Of a stretch of 64,000 bases of DNA, positions 38,646-47,823 are shown piece by piece. The notes under the pieces are model-generated. The model was not told the DNA's origin. It saw nothing but the letters and a program-made list of their open reading frames with translations, and made no database searches. Each line of letters starts with the position of its first letter. Position 1 is the stretch's first letter. The DNA comes from Sphingorhabdus sp. EL138 (GTDB lineage: Bacteria > Pseudomonadota > Alphaproteobacteria > Sphingomonadales > Sphingomonadaceae). The stretch spans positions 1 through 64,000 of the forward strand of contig NZ_CAMDCK010000005.1 of NCBI RefSeq assembly GCF_945890115.1. The letters run 5' to 3'. Made by a program: the position numbers and the translations under genes.

Positions 38646-39587
38646 CTACAGATAGTCACGGCGCAAATCATTCATGACAGTATAAAACTCGTCTATCACC
38701 TCGTTGATGATCTGCTTGGCGGGTTTCACCGCATCAATGCGCCCGGCCACTTGCCCAGAAAGGGCGATCGCAGCCTCCATGTCACCGCCAAAATACAAAT
38801 CAAGCACACCGCGCATTTCAGCCATGATATTGTCCGTTGGTTCAACATCCAGTTGTGTTGTTCGTTCAGTGCGCAAGGCGCGCAATGCCGGTCCCGGCCC
38901 ATGGCGGTTAAGGAAAAGCGTATCGGTTTCCTTCGCGTTGATGATCGCGTCTTTCCAGTTATGGTGCACAGGTGATTCCGCAGCGCTGACCATCCGTGTG
39001 CCCATTTGCACTGCCTCAGCGCCAAGCGCAAATGCGGCTGCCATTGTCCGTCCGCAGACGATACCGCCAGCGGCCACAATAGGCACGTCAACTTTGCTCC
39101 GGATGAGCGGTAGTAGGACCATCAGGGCGACGTCCTTCGGATTTTTGAAACCACCGCCTTCGCCGCCTTCGACTACAAGGCCGTCAACACCGGCATCAAT
39201 GGCTTTCAATGCACCGGCCAGTGTTGGTACGACGTGAAACACCGTAAGGCCCGCTGCCTTTAATGCCCCGCAATATTTATTAGGGTCGCCCGCAGATGTG
39301 GTTACAAATTTGATACCTTGGTCGACGACAAAATCGACGATACCGGGATCACGCACAAAGGCTTGCGCGATGTTCACGCCAAAGGGTTTATCGGTAAGTT
39401 CGCGCATCTTGATGATTTCGGCGCGCACTTCATCCAACTGTCCAGATGATGTTTCGATTATGCCAAGCCCCCCTGCGTTCGACACCGCCGATGCCAGTTG
39501 CGCCCGCGCAATCCATCCCATTGGCGCTTGAATGATGGGATATTCGACACCGAGCAGGTCGATCATGCGGTTTTTCATGGGCTTCAT
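38646..39587 (-). CDS. Nitronate monooxygenase/NAD(P)H-dependent flavin oxidoreductase
   Basis: The 313-residue FMN barrel protein starts with the family pattern YPIIQAPMGWIA and carries VVEGGEGGGF and VPIVAAGGIVCGRT, which hold the FMN phosphate. The general-base His seen in classic nitronate monooxygenases (GGHRG) is replaced by a Glu-rich EGGEGGG, which puts it in the enoyl-reductase or flavin oxidoreductase side of the family. The ATG at 39587 is used, though an ATG at 39578 is also possible. A truncated DUF1330-like frame lies just upstream in the same phase. Confidence 0.82.
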   Translation of the reverse strand: MKPMKNRMIDLLGVEYPIIQAPMGWIARAQLASAVSNAGGLGIIETSSGQLDEVRAEIIKMRELTDKPFGVNIAQAFVRDPGIVDFVVDQGIKFVTTSAGDPNKYCGALKAAGLTVFHVVPTLAGALKAIDAGVDGLVVEGGEGGGFKNPKDVALMVLLPLIRSKVDVPIVAAGGIVCGRTMAAAFALGAEAVQMGTRMVSAAESPVHHNWKDAIINAKETDTLFLNRHGPGPALRALRTERTTQLDVEPTDNIMAEMRGVLDLYFGGDMEAAIALSGQVAGRIDAVKPAKQIINEVIDEFYTVMNDLRRDYL

Positions 39588-39656
39588 ATCAACGTCCAAT
39601 CTGGCTAGTGCGTATGTTGCGTTGTCCGGCGAATCCGGCTTTGCGATGTACTTAAA

Positions 39657-39791
39657 TCATATGATATTCGGGGGGGTCTCTTTGAACTTCAGGAGATTGA
39701 GCATCACAAAGGGGCCATTTTCAGCGCCTCGGAAAAAGGACGTGATTTGCTCCATGGCAGGAAACACGGCGTTCTCGACGCGCATATTCAT
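39657..39791 (-). pseudogene. DUF1330-like remnant (N-terminal 44 codons)
   Basis: On the minus strand a 44-codon frame reads like the start of DUF1330 proteins: RVENAVFPAMEQITSFF, then GPFVMLNLLKFKE, the family hallmark. It then stops at TGA, while normal members run to about 95-140 residues. GGGAGAGA precedes it. The remainder of the 39600-39906 gap holds no other gene. The truncated frame is in phase with the nitronate monooxygenase gene 70 bases further on, suggesting a deletion that joined the two. Confidence 0.6.
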
Positions 39792-39906
39792 TCTCTCCCA
39801 TAATTTAATCGCCTGCTTAAATCAGAGGGGGCGTGTTGTAAAAGCGAATATGCATTGGTCGCCCCGTCGCCCATAAGATGATGAACTTATGCGCAAATAA
39901 ACGCGC

Positions 39907-40551
39907 CTAAGACACGATTTTGATATGCGACCCGGCGGCCGAATGGGCCGCCATTTTTTTACCCAGCCCTAAAAAAACAGCATCCACAATCATGGCCAGC
40001 TTAGCAACGCTCAACTTCGTTGTCCCGACGCGGAAAAGAATATCGGGGCTCGTATAACATTGCACCATTTGATTAATCAGCGACACGGCCTCATCGATAG
40101 ACAGGCCTTCGAAATAGCCCTGCTCCATCGCCTCAGCCACAATGATCGACAGATAATGATCCCCCAAATCAACGTAGCCGCGCACGACCTCGAAATATTG
40201 ATGACCAATTTCCAGATAGCTTTTCAACAGGTCAGGCTCCGCCTCATACTGTTCAACGATAGCCAAGTAACGCCGCGCAAAAAATTGGTACATTTTGTCG
40301 CGAACTGGCAAGTCAGACTCAGCCACCTCAACCATTATCCCTACTTTTTCGGCAAAGAAACGATCGGCAACGGCCTCAAGCAACGCTTCTTTGTTATCGA
40401 AAAAGCGATACAGATTGGATGGAGACATGCCCGCTGCGGCGGCCAGATCGGTCATTGAAATATCGGCCGACCCGCGCTTGCGAACAAGGTCATCGACCAC
40501 TTCAAGCAACGCGATTCTGCCGGCTTCTATATCAGTGTGTGGCCGTGCCAT
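39907..40551 (-). CDS. TetR/AcrR family regulator
   Basis: The 214-residue protein has an N-terminal TetR helix-turn-helix (ISMTDLAAAAGMSPSNLYRFFDNKEALLEAV) at about residues 32-65, and a helical ligand-binding C-terminal domain. It is upstream, on the same strand, of the oxidoreductase group, and downstream of the acyl-CoA ligase group, both plausible targets. Whether it binds the shared TTAATC-AAAC-GATTAA sites at 4723 and 44530 is unknown. Confidence 0.9.
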   Translation of the reverse strand: MARPHTDIEAGRIALLEVVDDLVRKRGSADISMTDLAAAAGMSPSNLYRFFDNKEALLEAVADRFFAEKVGIMVEVAESDLPVRDKMYQFFARRYLAIVEQYEAEPDLLKSYLEIGHQYFEVVRGYVDLGDHYLSIIVAEAMEQGYFEGLSIDEAVSLINQMVQCYTSPDILFRVGTTKLSVAKLAMIVDAVFLGLGKKMAAHSAAGSHIKIVS

Positions 40552-40605
40552 AACGCTTCCTGTATTATATCTGCATCACAGTTTTGTGACATAACGCGGA
40601 TTGTT

Positions 40606-41715
40606 TCATTTTTCAATGTGGTCAAATGTGAATTGTCCCTGCGTCGTCGCTTTTGCAGGAATATCACTTTGGTCGACAAGTCCCGACAACGTCAGCCCAA
40701 GGAGCCGAACGCCCATTTCGACCGGTAAAATCTGATCAAGCAACGCATGCCCAACTTGCGCAATAGTCGCACGATCCGACAAGGCTTGTCCCACGGTGCG
40801 AGAGCGCGTGATCGTCCGGAAATCCGAATAACGCGCCTTCAATACTAATGTCCTGCCCTCTGCCTGATACCGGTCAATGCGGCCCCAAAGGATATCGACC
40901 ATTTCTTCTAATGCGTCGCGCAGTTCTGGCTCACTGCTTTTGTCGCTGAAATAGGTACTTTCCGCCCCGATAGATTTGCGCACAGCATTGGCGTTGACCG
41001 GACGGTGATCAATCCCGCGCGCGGCCCAGAAAAGATAGCCGCCCCAACTGCCAAAATGCTGCGCCAGCCACGCCTCATCTTTTAGCGCAAGGTCCGCGCC
41101 CGTATGTACGCCCAGCTTTGCCATTTTCTCAGCGGTGCGCGGCCCGACACCGTGAAAACGGCGGACCGCCAAGCTAGCTACAAATTCCGGACCTTGATCT
41201 GGCAAAATGACGCACATTCCATCGGGCTTATTCTGGTCGCTGGCCAGCTTTGCAATGAACTTGTTATAGCTTACACCGGCGCTTGCAGTAAGGCCCGTCT
41301 CGTCGCGGATAGCCGCGCGGATCGCCTTGGCAATCTTCACCGCCGACCCGATGCCTTGCTTGTCATGGGTCACATCAAGATAGGCCTCATCCAAAGAGAG
41401 TGGTTGAATAAGATCGGTGTGCCGCGCGAATATCTCGCGAATCTGTCCGGACACCACTTTATAGGCCTCAAACCTTGGTTTGACGAAAATCAGGTCGGGG
41501 CATTGCCTTTGCGCCGTGACAGAAGGCATGGCCGAGCGCACACCGAACGCCCGCGCTTCATAACTCGCCGCCGCCACAACACCGCGTTTGGACGACCCGC
41601 CGACAGCGACAGGCTTGCCGCGCAGATCAGGATTATCCCGCTGCTCCACGCTGGCGTAAAATGCATCCATGTCGACATGGATTATCTTGCGGATAAGAGC
41701 GGAATCTCCTTCCAT
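40606..41715 (-). CDS. dinB: Y-family DNA polymerase IV
   Basis: The 369-residue translesion polymerase has the catalytic aspartates in IIHVDMDAFYASVEQ and the acidic pair in PLSLDEAYLDVT. The helix-hairpin-helix (RRFHGVGPRTAEKMAKLG) and little-finger domain follow. It starts 13 bases after the acyl-CoA ligase stop, leaving no room for its own LexA-controlled promoter directly upstream, so it may be read from the ligase operon or from a promoter within it. Confidence 0.93.
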   Translation of the reverse strand: MEGDSALIRKIIHVDMDAFYASVEQRDNPDLRGKPVAVGGSSKRGVVAAASYEARAFGVRSAMPSVTAQRQCPDLIFVKPRFEAYKVVSGQIREIFARHTDLIQPLSLDEAYLDVTHDKQGIGSAVKIAKAIRAAIRDETGLTASAGVSYNKFIAKLASDQNKPDGMCVILPDQGPEFVASLAVRRFHGVGPRTAEKMAKLGVHTGADLALKDEAWLAQHFGSWGGYLFWAARGIDHRPVNANAVRKSIGAESTYFSDKSSEPELRDALEEMVDILWGRIDRYQAEGRTLVLKARYSDFRTITRSRTVGQALSDRATIAQVGHALLDQILPVEMGVRLLGLTLSGLVDQSDIPAKATTQGQFTFDHIEK

Positions 41716-41728
41716 CGCAGACTAAGGC

Positions 41729-43411
41729 CTAGGAACCCAGCGCCACCCGCAACGCTTTGCGGTCAAGCTTGCCGATCATTGTTTTTGGCAAGACGTCCAT
41801 GATCGTGACACCTTGGACGCGTTCATGTTTACCCAATTTCGGGTTGAGCCACGCTGCAAGCGCTGCGCCATCTTCGGTCGCACCATTTTGCAATGTCACA
41901 AAGGCGCGCGGAATTTCGCCGAGATATGCATCAGAAACGCCAATAACGAGCGCTTCCTTAACCGCTGGATGTTGGTAGAGGACGTCTTCAACTTGGCTTG
42001 GGAACACCTTGAACCCGCCAACGGCGATCATATCCTTCAACCGGTCAACGATGTAGATAAAACCATCTTCGTCAATCGTCGCGACGTCACCTGTTCGAAG
42101 ATACTTGCCGAGAAATACTTCTGCATCCGCCTCTGGCCGGTTCCAATATCCGCACATAACCTGTGGACCAGAGAAAGTAAGCTCGCCGGGTTCGCCGGGT
42201 GGAGCGGGCTTAGTCGGGTCCTCCTTGTCAACAAGCCGGACGTCGGTTCCAGGGACAGGTTGCCCGATGCTGCCAATCTTGTTCAGGCCCTCATAAGGGT
42301 TGCACGAAACCACGCCTGAGCTTTCGGTTAAGCCATAGCCTTCTATAACAACAGCTCCGGTAGCTGTCTCAAACCGCTTTTTCAGTTCACCGGCCAAGGG
42401 CGCGCCGCCCGAAATACAGGCGCGAAGGCTTCTAAAATCGGTCTTTGCAAGGTCCGGGCAATCCAGCAATGCTTGATACATTGTCGGCACGCCAGGAAGC
42501 GAAGTTATCTTTGCGCGGGTAATCGCCGCCAAAGCCGCCTTTGCCTCAAATCGGGGCAGCATGACAATTTCACCGCCATTGGCGACTGTGCGATTAAGGA
42601 CAGTTGCATTTGCGAAGACATGGAAAAACGGCAGGACGCCAAGGATACGATCGTCCAATGGTCCATCCGGCTGATTCATTCTGCTATGCGGATCAAGCAT
42701 GTTAATCTGCCGCGCATTGGCTGTGATATTCTGATGACTTAACATTGCGCCTTTGGGGGTGCCAGTAGTCCCGCCCGTATATTGCAACTGCGCAATATCT
42801 TTTTCGGGTGCGCATGGCTGAATCGTATAATCGCCTGCATTTGCGACCAGATGGGCAAAAGTAGACACGCGACTATCAGAGGGTATCGCCGCAATCTCGC
42901 TGCGTTTGAACACACGATATGCCCAGCTTTTCGCTTTGGGCAACGCTTCGGACACGCTTCCGACGATCAATTCTTTCAGGCTGCTATTATCGAGTACCTT
43001 CATCGCCGTGGGCAATAGCGCCGCCGCAGAGACCGTGAACAAAATGGAAGTACCACTATCGGCGACCTGATGCGCCAGTTCATCAACGGTGTAGAGCGGC
43101 GAAAAATTCACGACCGTCGCCCCCGCTGCCAAGGCGCCATAATAAGCCGCGATATATTGCGGCACATTGGGCAGGAACAGGCCAATATGGTCGCCCTTGC
43201 CTATACCCTTATTTTGCAACCCGCGGGCGACACGCCGCACAGTCTGCGCCATCTCTGCATAGCTGTATTTGCGGCCCATGAAGTCAGCCATGGCTGCGCG
43301 GCCCATGCGCTCGGCCGATTGGAAAAACATGTCATGTAGCGCCAATGCGGGAAATTGCTGATCCCATTTGATAGGATGAAAATAGCGATCGTTCCAAATG
43401 CTCTGTGTCAT
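41729..43411 (-). CDS. Long-chain fatty acid-CoA ligase (FadD-like)
   Basis: The 560-residue ANL-superfamily ligase has the P-loop YTGGTTGTPKGAMLSH, VIEGYGLTESSG, and the hinge/motif LRTGDVATIDEDGFIYIVDR. It activates fatty acids with ATP and CoA. The MTQSIW start at 43411 is used because it lies 7 bases after the metallo-beta-lactamase stop. It is in an operon with that hydrolase behind the 44530-44551 operator. Confidence 0.9.
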   Translation of the reverse strand: MTQSIWNDRYFHPIKWDQQFPALALHDMFFQSAERMGRAAMADFMGRKYSYAEMAQTVRRVARGLQNKGIGKGDHIGLFLPNVPQYIAAYYGALAAGATVVNFSPLYTVDELAHQVADSGTSILFTVSAAALLPTAMKVLDNSSLKELIVGSVSEALPKAKSWAYRVFKRSEIAAIPSDSRVSTFAHLVANAGDYTIQPCAPEKDIAQLQYTGGTTGTPKGAMLSHQNITANARQINMLDPHSRMNQPDGPLDDRILGVLPFFHVFANATVLNRTVANGGEIVMLPRFEAKAALAAITRAKITSLPGVPTMYQALLDCPDLAKTDFRSLRACISGGAPLAGELKKRFETATGAVVIEGYGLTESSGVVSCNPYEGLNKIGSIGQPVPGTDVRLVDKEDPTKPAPPGEPGELTFSGPQVMCGYWNRPEADAEVFLGKYLRTGDVATIDEDGFIYIVDRLKDMIAVGGFKVFPSQVEDVLYQHPAVKEALVIGVSDAYLGEIPRAFVTLQNGATEDGAALAAWLNPKLGKHERVQGVTIMDVLPKTMIGKLDRKALRVALGS

Positions 43412-43418
43412 GCAGACA

Positions 43419-44519
43419 TTATGCCGCGTGATACCAGCCAACGCCATCGCGGATTTCACATTTTATCCGCCCCGCAAAATGCAAATGTCGCAGATGCGCC
43501 TGCGCCTCGCCCGCAGCTAAGCCATAGACGCTATCGTCAATCTCGCGGTCAAACAGTAAGGAGAATGTATCAACGGCGCGCATTTCGGTGGTGCGCAGTT
43601 GCAATTCAAGCTTATCAAGCCGTTCATGATGTCCCGAGGCAAGCTTGTCCAGACGGACATGCACCCCAGTAAATGGTTCCCCATGTGCGGGCAGCACCAA
43701 CATATCAGCTGGCAAAGCCGCACGGAATTTCGCAATGGACGCCAGCCATTCACCGAGCGGATCGGCCTCTGGCTCGCTGTCCATGACCGATACGTTTGAT
43801 GTGATGCGCGGCAAAATTTGATCCCCGGCAATAATCATTCCATTGCCGAAATCTACCAAGCAAGCATGTTCAGGTGTGTGTCCACCGCCAGTCATCACCG
43901 TCCAGTCGCGTCGCCCAACCCGAATGACTTGTCCGTCATCCATGCGCACATGCCCCGTCGGAAGTTTGGATACGGCTCTCGCAAAACCGCCCCAATCGCC
44001 TTTTCGCAATATATCGATGCGTTCTTCGTCAAAGCCCGCAAATTTTCGATTGCTCAAGACGTCTTCTGGCGGGTGATCTAACTGCTCGCCGGTCAGCATG
44101 CGTGCCATCAGCCATTCGGTGCGGTTCATCCAGATCGGGACTTTGAACTTGTTGGCCAACCAACCCGCGCAGCCCACATGGTCTGGATGGAAATGCGTTA
44201 CGAAAATCCGTGTTAGGTCGCGGTGCGCCAACGCACCCTTGAAAAGCAACTGCCATTGGTCAATCGTTGGCTGCATGAACAGGCCCGTATCGGCAATCGC
44301 ATATCCGCCGTTCGCCTCATCCAGCAGCCATAAATTGATATGCGCCAAATTGCCGGGCACGGGCATCCGCGTCCAACCCATATCGGGCGCTATTGGATAA
44401 ATTTCACCATATTGCGGAGCGTGTTCACCCAAGGGGTAAGTTAGCCCCTTAAGCTCTCTTGCTTCAAATCCATGGTCGGCAAGCGATGCGTCATATGCGG
44501 GGGGTTTGGAAATTGCCAT
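43419..44519 (-). CDS. Metallo-beta-lactamase fold hydrolase
   Basis: The 366-residue protein carries the MBL zinc motif HFHPDHVG, then the further His in GGGHTPEHACL and the bridging Asp in IIAGDQILPR. A C-terminal helical region follows, as in hydrolases related to RNase Z/lactonase or thioesterases paired with acyl-CoA ligases. With the ligase 7 bases downstream a thioester or ester substrate is plausible. The ATG at 44519 avoids starting inside the operator, where an alternative TTG lies. Confidence 0.83.
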   Translation of the reverse strand: MAISKPPAYDASLADHGFEARELKGLTYPLGEHAPQYGEIYPIAPDMGWTRMPVPGNLAHINLWLLDEANGGYAIADTGLFMQPTIDQWQLLFKGALAHRDLTRIFVTHFHPDHVGCAGWLANKFKVPIWMNRTEWLMARMLTGEQLDHPPEDVLSNRKFAGFDEERIDILRKGDWGGFARAVSKLPTGHVRMDDGQVIRVGRRDWTVMTGGGHTPEHACLVDFGNGMIIAGDQILPRITSNVSVMDSEPEADPLGEWLASIAKFRAALPADMLVLPAHGEPFTGVHVRLDKLASGHHERLDKLELQLRTTEMRAVDTFSLLFDREIDDSVYGLAAGEAQAHLRHLHFAGRIKCEIRDGVGWYHAA

Positions 44520-44529
44520 ACCCCGTCGT

Positions 44530-44551
44530 GCCTTAATCAAACGATTAAGGC
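44530..44551. promoter_or_regulatory. Inverted repeat GCCTTAATC-AAAC-GATTAAGGC, putative operator
   Basis: A perfect inverted repeat with 9-base arms and the same AAAC centre as the site at 4723-4740. It sits 10 bases before the metallo-beta-lactamase start and after the trcR stop, where a repressor could block transcription of the hydrolase-ligase pair. It could also serve as a trcR transcript end. Confidence 0.55.
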
Positions 44552-44567
44552 AATCATCACGTTTGGA

Positions 44568-45269
44568 TTATTCGCCAGCTTTTTTGAATAAGGTGTCGGC
44601 GGTCAATTCTGCCTTGCCCACATTTTCGTCTTCGCCATTCAACGCAGCTTCGGCGCGGCGTGCAGCTTCCGCACGTTCTGCCCGCAATTCTTCGATCAAC
44701 GCGTCGCGATCGGTTCCAAGGCGCGCATCATTGGCAGCGGTGTTGTCGATACCCGCTTTCTTTGCTGCGCGGTTCACGATCGCATCCAGTTCGCGCTGCG
44801 ATGTCAAACCAAGCGTGACGGGGTCCTTCGCCTGAATTTCAGCAATGTTCCAGTGGCTACGCTCACGAATGGCCGCAATTGTATTGCGCGTCGTACCGAT
44901 CAACTTGCAGATCGCGCCATCCGAAATTTCAGGATGATTGCGCAGCAACCAAGCAATGCCATCCGGCTTGTCCTGACGCTTCGACACTGGTGTATAACGC
45001 GGCCCTTTTGTGCGACGAACCTGATCCGGTCCCTTGGACATTTTAAGGACATAATCCTCATCCGCCTGACCCTTTTCAATTTCTTCCATCGCCAGTTCCC
45101 CGGCGTGCACAGGATCACGCCCGGTATATTTCGATCCAGTCATGTCATCAGCCATGGCTTGCACTTCAAGGATATGAATACCGCAGAACTCGGCGATTTG
45201 CGAGAAGCTCAAACCCGTGTTGTCGACCAACCAAGCGGCAGTCGCATGTGGCATCAAAGGGGTAGCCAT
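44568..45269 (-). CDS. trcR: DUF1013 cell-cycle transcription regulator TrcR
   Basis: The 233-residue protein belongs to DUF1013, the TrcR family of alphaproteobacteria, reported to travel with RNA polymerase in cell-cycle control. It starts PLMPHATAAWLVDNTGLSF, with an HTH-like LSFSQIAEFCGIHILEVQAMAD and a second repeat-like SDGAICKLIGTTRNTIAAIRERSHW. The C-terminus is charged and helical. The assignment rests on the family's characteristic sequence. Confidence 0.88.
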   Translation of the reverse strand: MATPLMPHATAAWLVDNTGLSFSQIAEFCGIHILEVQAMADDMTGSKYTGRDPVHAGELAMEEIEKGQADEDYVLKMSKGPDQVRRTKGPRYTPVSKRQDKPDGIAWLLRNHPEISDGAICKLIGTTRNTIAAIRERSHWNIAEIQAKDPVTLGLTSQRELDAIVNRAAKKAGIDNTAANDARLGTDRDALIEELRAERAEAARRAEAALNGEDENVGKAELTADTLFKKAGE

Positions 45270-45428
45270 GTCATTTGCTCCAATAATAAGGGACGCCCCT
45301 TACGGAGCGGCCTGAATGTCGTGGATCAGCATTAGGCGAAGTTTGCCATATCGGCAAGCGACAATGCGCGTTTGGACTTGCACGCGCCGCACCAGCCGTG
45401 CATTCCGGAGCAATCATTGGGGGAAGAA

Positions 45429-46400
45429 ATGCTACGTTTGATCAAATGGCTCTTCATTTTGTTGCTTGCCGCCTTGGCCGCGCTGTTCCTCTGGGGCTAT
45501 GCGCCTGACACGGATGCCGCCCAGATGGAGCGCAAATATGGCAGCGCCGCTTCGCGCTTTGCCAAATTGGAGTCTGGTCTGCGCGTGCATTATCGCGACG
45601 AAGGAAAACAGGACGGGCCCGTGCTCGTTCTCATTCACGGCTCAAACGCATCGCTCCATACATGGGAGCAGTGGGTTGGCATTTTGGGCAAAGACTATCG
45701 CATTATTTCGCTCGATCTTCCCGGACATGGCCTGACTGGAAATAACCCCGCAGGCGTCTACGACAGTGCATCTTATGTGCGCGTCGTTGACCGTTTATTG
45801 ACCCAGTTGAATGTTGATAAGGCCGTGATCGGCGGCAATTCGATGGGCGGCGGCGTATCGTGGGCATATGCATTGGAGCATCCGGAGAAAATCGAAGCTT
45901 TGTTGTTGGTTGATGCCAGTGGACAACCAAATGCAAGGTCCGGAGAAATGCCACTTGGATTCCGGCTGATGCGCATGCCCGTGATAAAAGAAGCCGCACG
46001 CTTCATCGCACCCCGCAGCATTTTTGAATCGAGCGTCAAAACGTCGATGAGCGTTCAATCCGGAATCGACGACAAGCTCATTGATAGATATTGGGAGTTA
46101 AACCGCTATCCCGGCAACCGCACCGCAACCATGCAACGCTTTTCAAGTTCCAAGAGCATGGCGTCCGGCACAAAAGAACGGCTTTCGACTATAAAGGTGC
46201 CCGTTTTAATCTTATGGGGCGCGGAAGATAATTTAATCCCCGTCACAGCGGCCAAATGGTTCGCGGAAGCCATGCCGCAGGCCAAGCTGATTATTTACCC
46301 CAATGTTGGCCATATCCCGATGGAGGAGATTCCGCAGAAGAGCGCCAATGATGTCAAAATCTGGCTGGATGGATTGGGAACGCAAGCGCCGAAGGCATAA
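45429..46400 (+). CDS. Membrane-anchored alpha/beta hydrolase
   Basis: The 323-residue protein starts with a membrane helix (IKWLFILLLAALAALFLWGY) and then an alpha/beta hydrolase. The oxyanion region is LIHGSNAS, the nucleophile is in GGNSMGGG (near S138), the acid is in WGAEDNLIP, and the His in VGHIPMEE. GGGAAG precedes the ATG at 45429. It probably acts as an envelope esterase or lipase. It has no same-strand neighbours. Confidence 0.85.
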   Translation: MLRLIKWLFILLLAALAALFLWGYAPDTDAAQMERKYGSAASRFAKLESGLRVHYRDEGKQDGPVLVLIHGSNASLHTWEQWVGILGKDYRIISLDLPGHGLTGNNPAGVYDSASYVRVVDRLLTQLNVDKAVIGGNSMGGGVSWAYALEHPEKIEALLLVDASGQPNARSGEMPLGFRLMRMPVIKEAARFIAPRSIFESSVKTSMSVQSGIDDKLIDRYWELNRYPGNRTATMQRFSSSKSMASGTKERLSTIKVPVLILWGAEDNLIPVTAAKWFAEAMPQAKLIIYPNVGHIPMEEIPQKSANDVKIWLDGLGTQAPKA

Positions 46401-46415
46401 AGCTGTATTTCGTGC

Positions 46416-47414
46416 TTAAACCGCCAGCGTGATTTTCCCGACATGCGCGCCAGATTCCATATAAGCATGCGCGGCGGCGGCTTCGGCTAGAGGAAAAACC
46501 TTGTCCATTTCCGGACGCAGCGTACCATCACAAACCAGCGGCCAAACATTGGCCGATATTTCCTGCGTAAGCATCGCCTTAAACGTGGCGGTTCGAGGGC
46601 GCAGCGTTGACCCAGTCAGCGTCAGGCGGCGTGACATGACATAAGCCATGTTGATTTCTGCTGTCATCCCGCCCTGCACCGCAATGGTCACATGCCGCCC
46701 GTCTTCGCGCAAACACTGCAGGTTGCGCGACACGTAACTCCCTGCGACCATATCAAGCACGAGGTGAACGCCCTCGCCATTTGTGAGCGCCTTGACACGT
46801 TCGACGAAGTCGGAATCATTATAGTTGATGGCGTGGTCAGCGCCAATTTTTTCGGCGACTGCGCATTTGTCGTCAGAACCACAGGTCACAATCACCGTCA
46901 GGCCGAAAAGCTTGCCCAGCTTGATTGCCATGGTACCAATTCCGCTGGTCCCGCCGTGAATCAATATGGTCTCGCCGGCGGTAGCATAGCCCCGCTCAAA
47001 CACGTTATGCCAGACGGTGAACAATGTTTCAGGCAAGGCCGCAGCCGCAGCCATCTCCATGCCCGCAGGAACTGGCAAGCACACATCCAACCGCGCGAGG
47101 CAATATTCGGCATATCCACCGCCAGATACCAACGCGCAATAACGGGCACCGATTATGGTCGGGTCGACATCATCCCCCACGGCGACGACTATGCCCGACA
47201 CTTCAAGCCCCGGCAGATCACTCGCGCCCGGAGGCGCAGGATAAAGTCCTTTGCGCTGGATAACGTCAGGCCGGTTGACGCCCGCATAAGCGACTTTCAA
47301 CAACACTTCGCCCACATCTGGAACAGGCAGCGGTCGACGCGACGCGACAAGCACTTCGGGCCCGCCCGGCGTCGAAATTTCGATTGCGGTCATGTGATCC
47401 GGTAACTGTGCCAT
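46416..47414 (-). CDS. NAD(P)H-quinone oxidoreductase, PIG3 family
   Basis: The 332-residue medium-chain reductase matches the TP53I3/PIG3 quinone oxidoreductase group, which is zinc-free. Signatures are AGVNRPDVIQRKGLYPAPPGASD near the start and HGGTSGIGTMAIKLGK as the NADPH loop. It reduces quinones by one electron. It is divergent from the DUF1192 gene with 81 bases between. Confidence 0.9.
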   Translation of the reverse strand: MAQLPDHMTAIEISTPGGPEVLVASRRPLPVPDVGEVLLKVAYAGVNRPDVIQRKGLYPAPPGASDLPGLEVSGIVVAVGDDVDPTIIGARYCALVSGGGYAEYCLARLDVCLPVPAGMEMAAAAALPETLFTVWHNVFERGYATAGETILIHGGTSGIGTMAIKLGKLFGLTVIVTCGSDDKCAVAEKIGADHAINYNDSDFVERVKALTNGEGVHLVLDMVAGSYVSRNLQCLREDGRHVTIAVQGGMTAEINMAYVMSRRLTLTGSTLRPRTATFKAMLTQEISANVWPLVCDGTLRPEMDKVFPLAEAAAAHAYMESGAHVGKITLAV

Positions 47415-47495
47415 TACTAAGTTATCCCTTGTGAATGGTCAGTCTTTAAGCAAGCTTCATATTGACAGCAACCGTCCATCGGTAAAATATGCGTT

Positions 47496-47693
47496 ATGGA
47501 TATTGACGAAAATCTACCGCGCCGACGCGACGATCCTGTGGCAAATCTTGTTAAGCAGGATATTGACGCCTTGTCTGTCGCGGAACTTGAATTGCGGATC
47601 GCGGCGCTAAAGGCCGAAATTACGCGCTGCGAAACCAAAATTACGTTTGCAAGCAAGCACAGAAGCGTTGCCGACGCGTTGTTCAAGAAGTGA
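47496..47693 (+). CDS. DUF1192 family small protein
   Basis: The 65-residue protein matches DUF1192, a small coiled-coil-like alphaproteobacterial family. The helical part SVAELELRIAALKAEITRCE is the hallmark and the tail KHRSVADALFKK is typical. No biochemical role is known. Confidence 0.88.
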   Translation: MDIDENLPRRRDDPVANLVKQDIDALSVAELELRIAALKAEITRCETKITFASKHRSVADALFKK

Positions 47694-47823
47694 CTCATAG
47701 CGGGCCAATGCGCAGAAAGCGGGAAGCCAAACCGTTATATCTGTCATCATGCTTGAAAGCACCGAAGCCCGCGCCGATATAGTGTAGAGAACGCGCAGCG
47801 ACTCATTTTAGGGAGACGGAATT

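Noticed and set aside
39600-39791. In-frame TGA between the DUF1330-like frame and the flavin oxidoreductase as a selenocysteine codon
   Set aside because: No hairpin suited to a SECIS element follows, neither family uses selenocysteine there, and a deletion remnant explains it better.
40552-41728. LexA box upstream of dinB
   Set aside because: Only 13 bases separate dinB from the upstream gene and no GTTC-N7-GTTC motif is seen in them.
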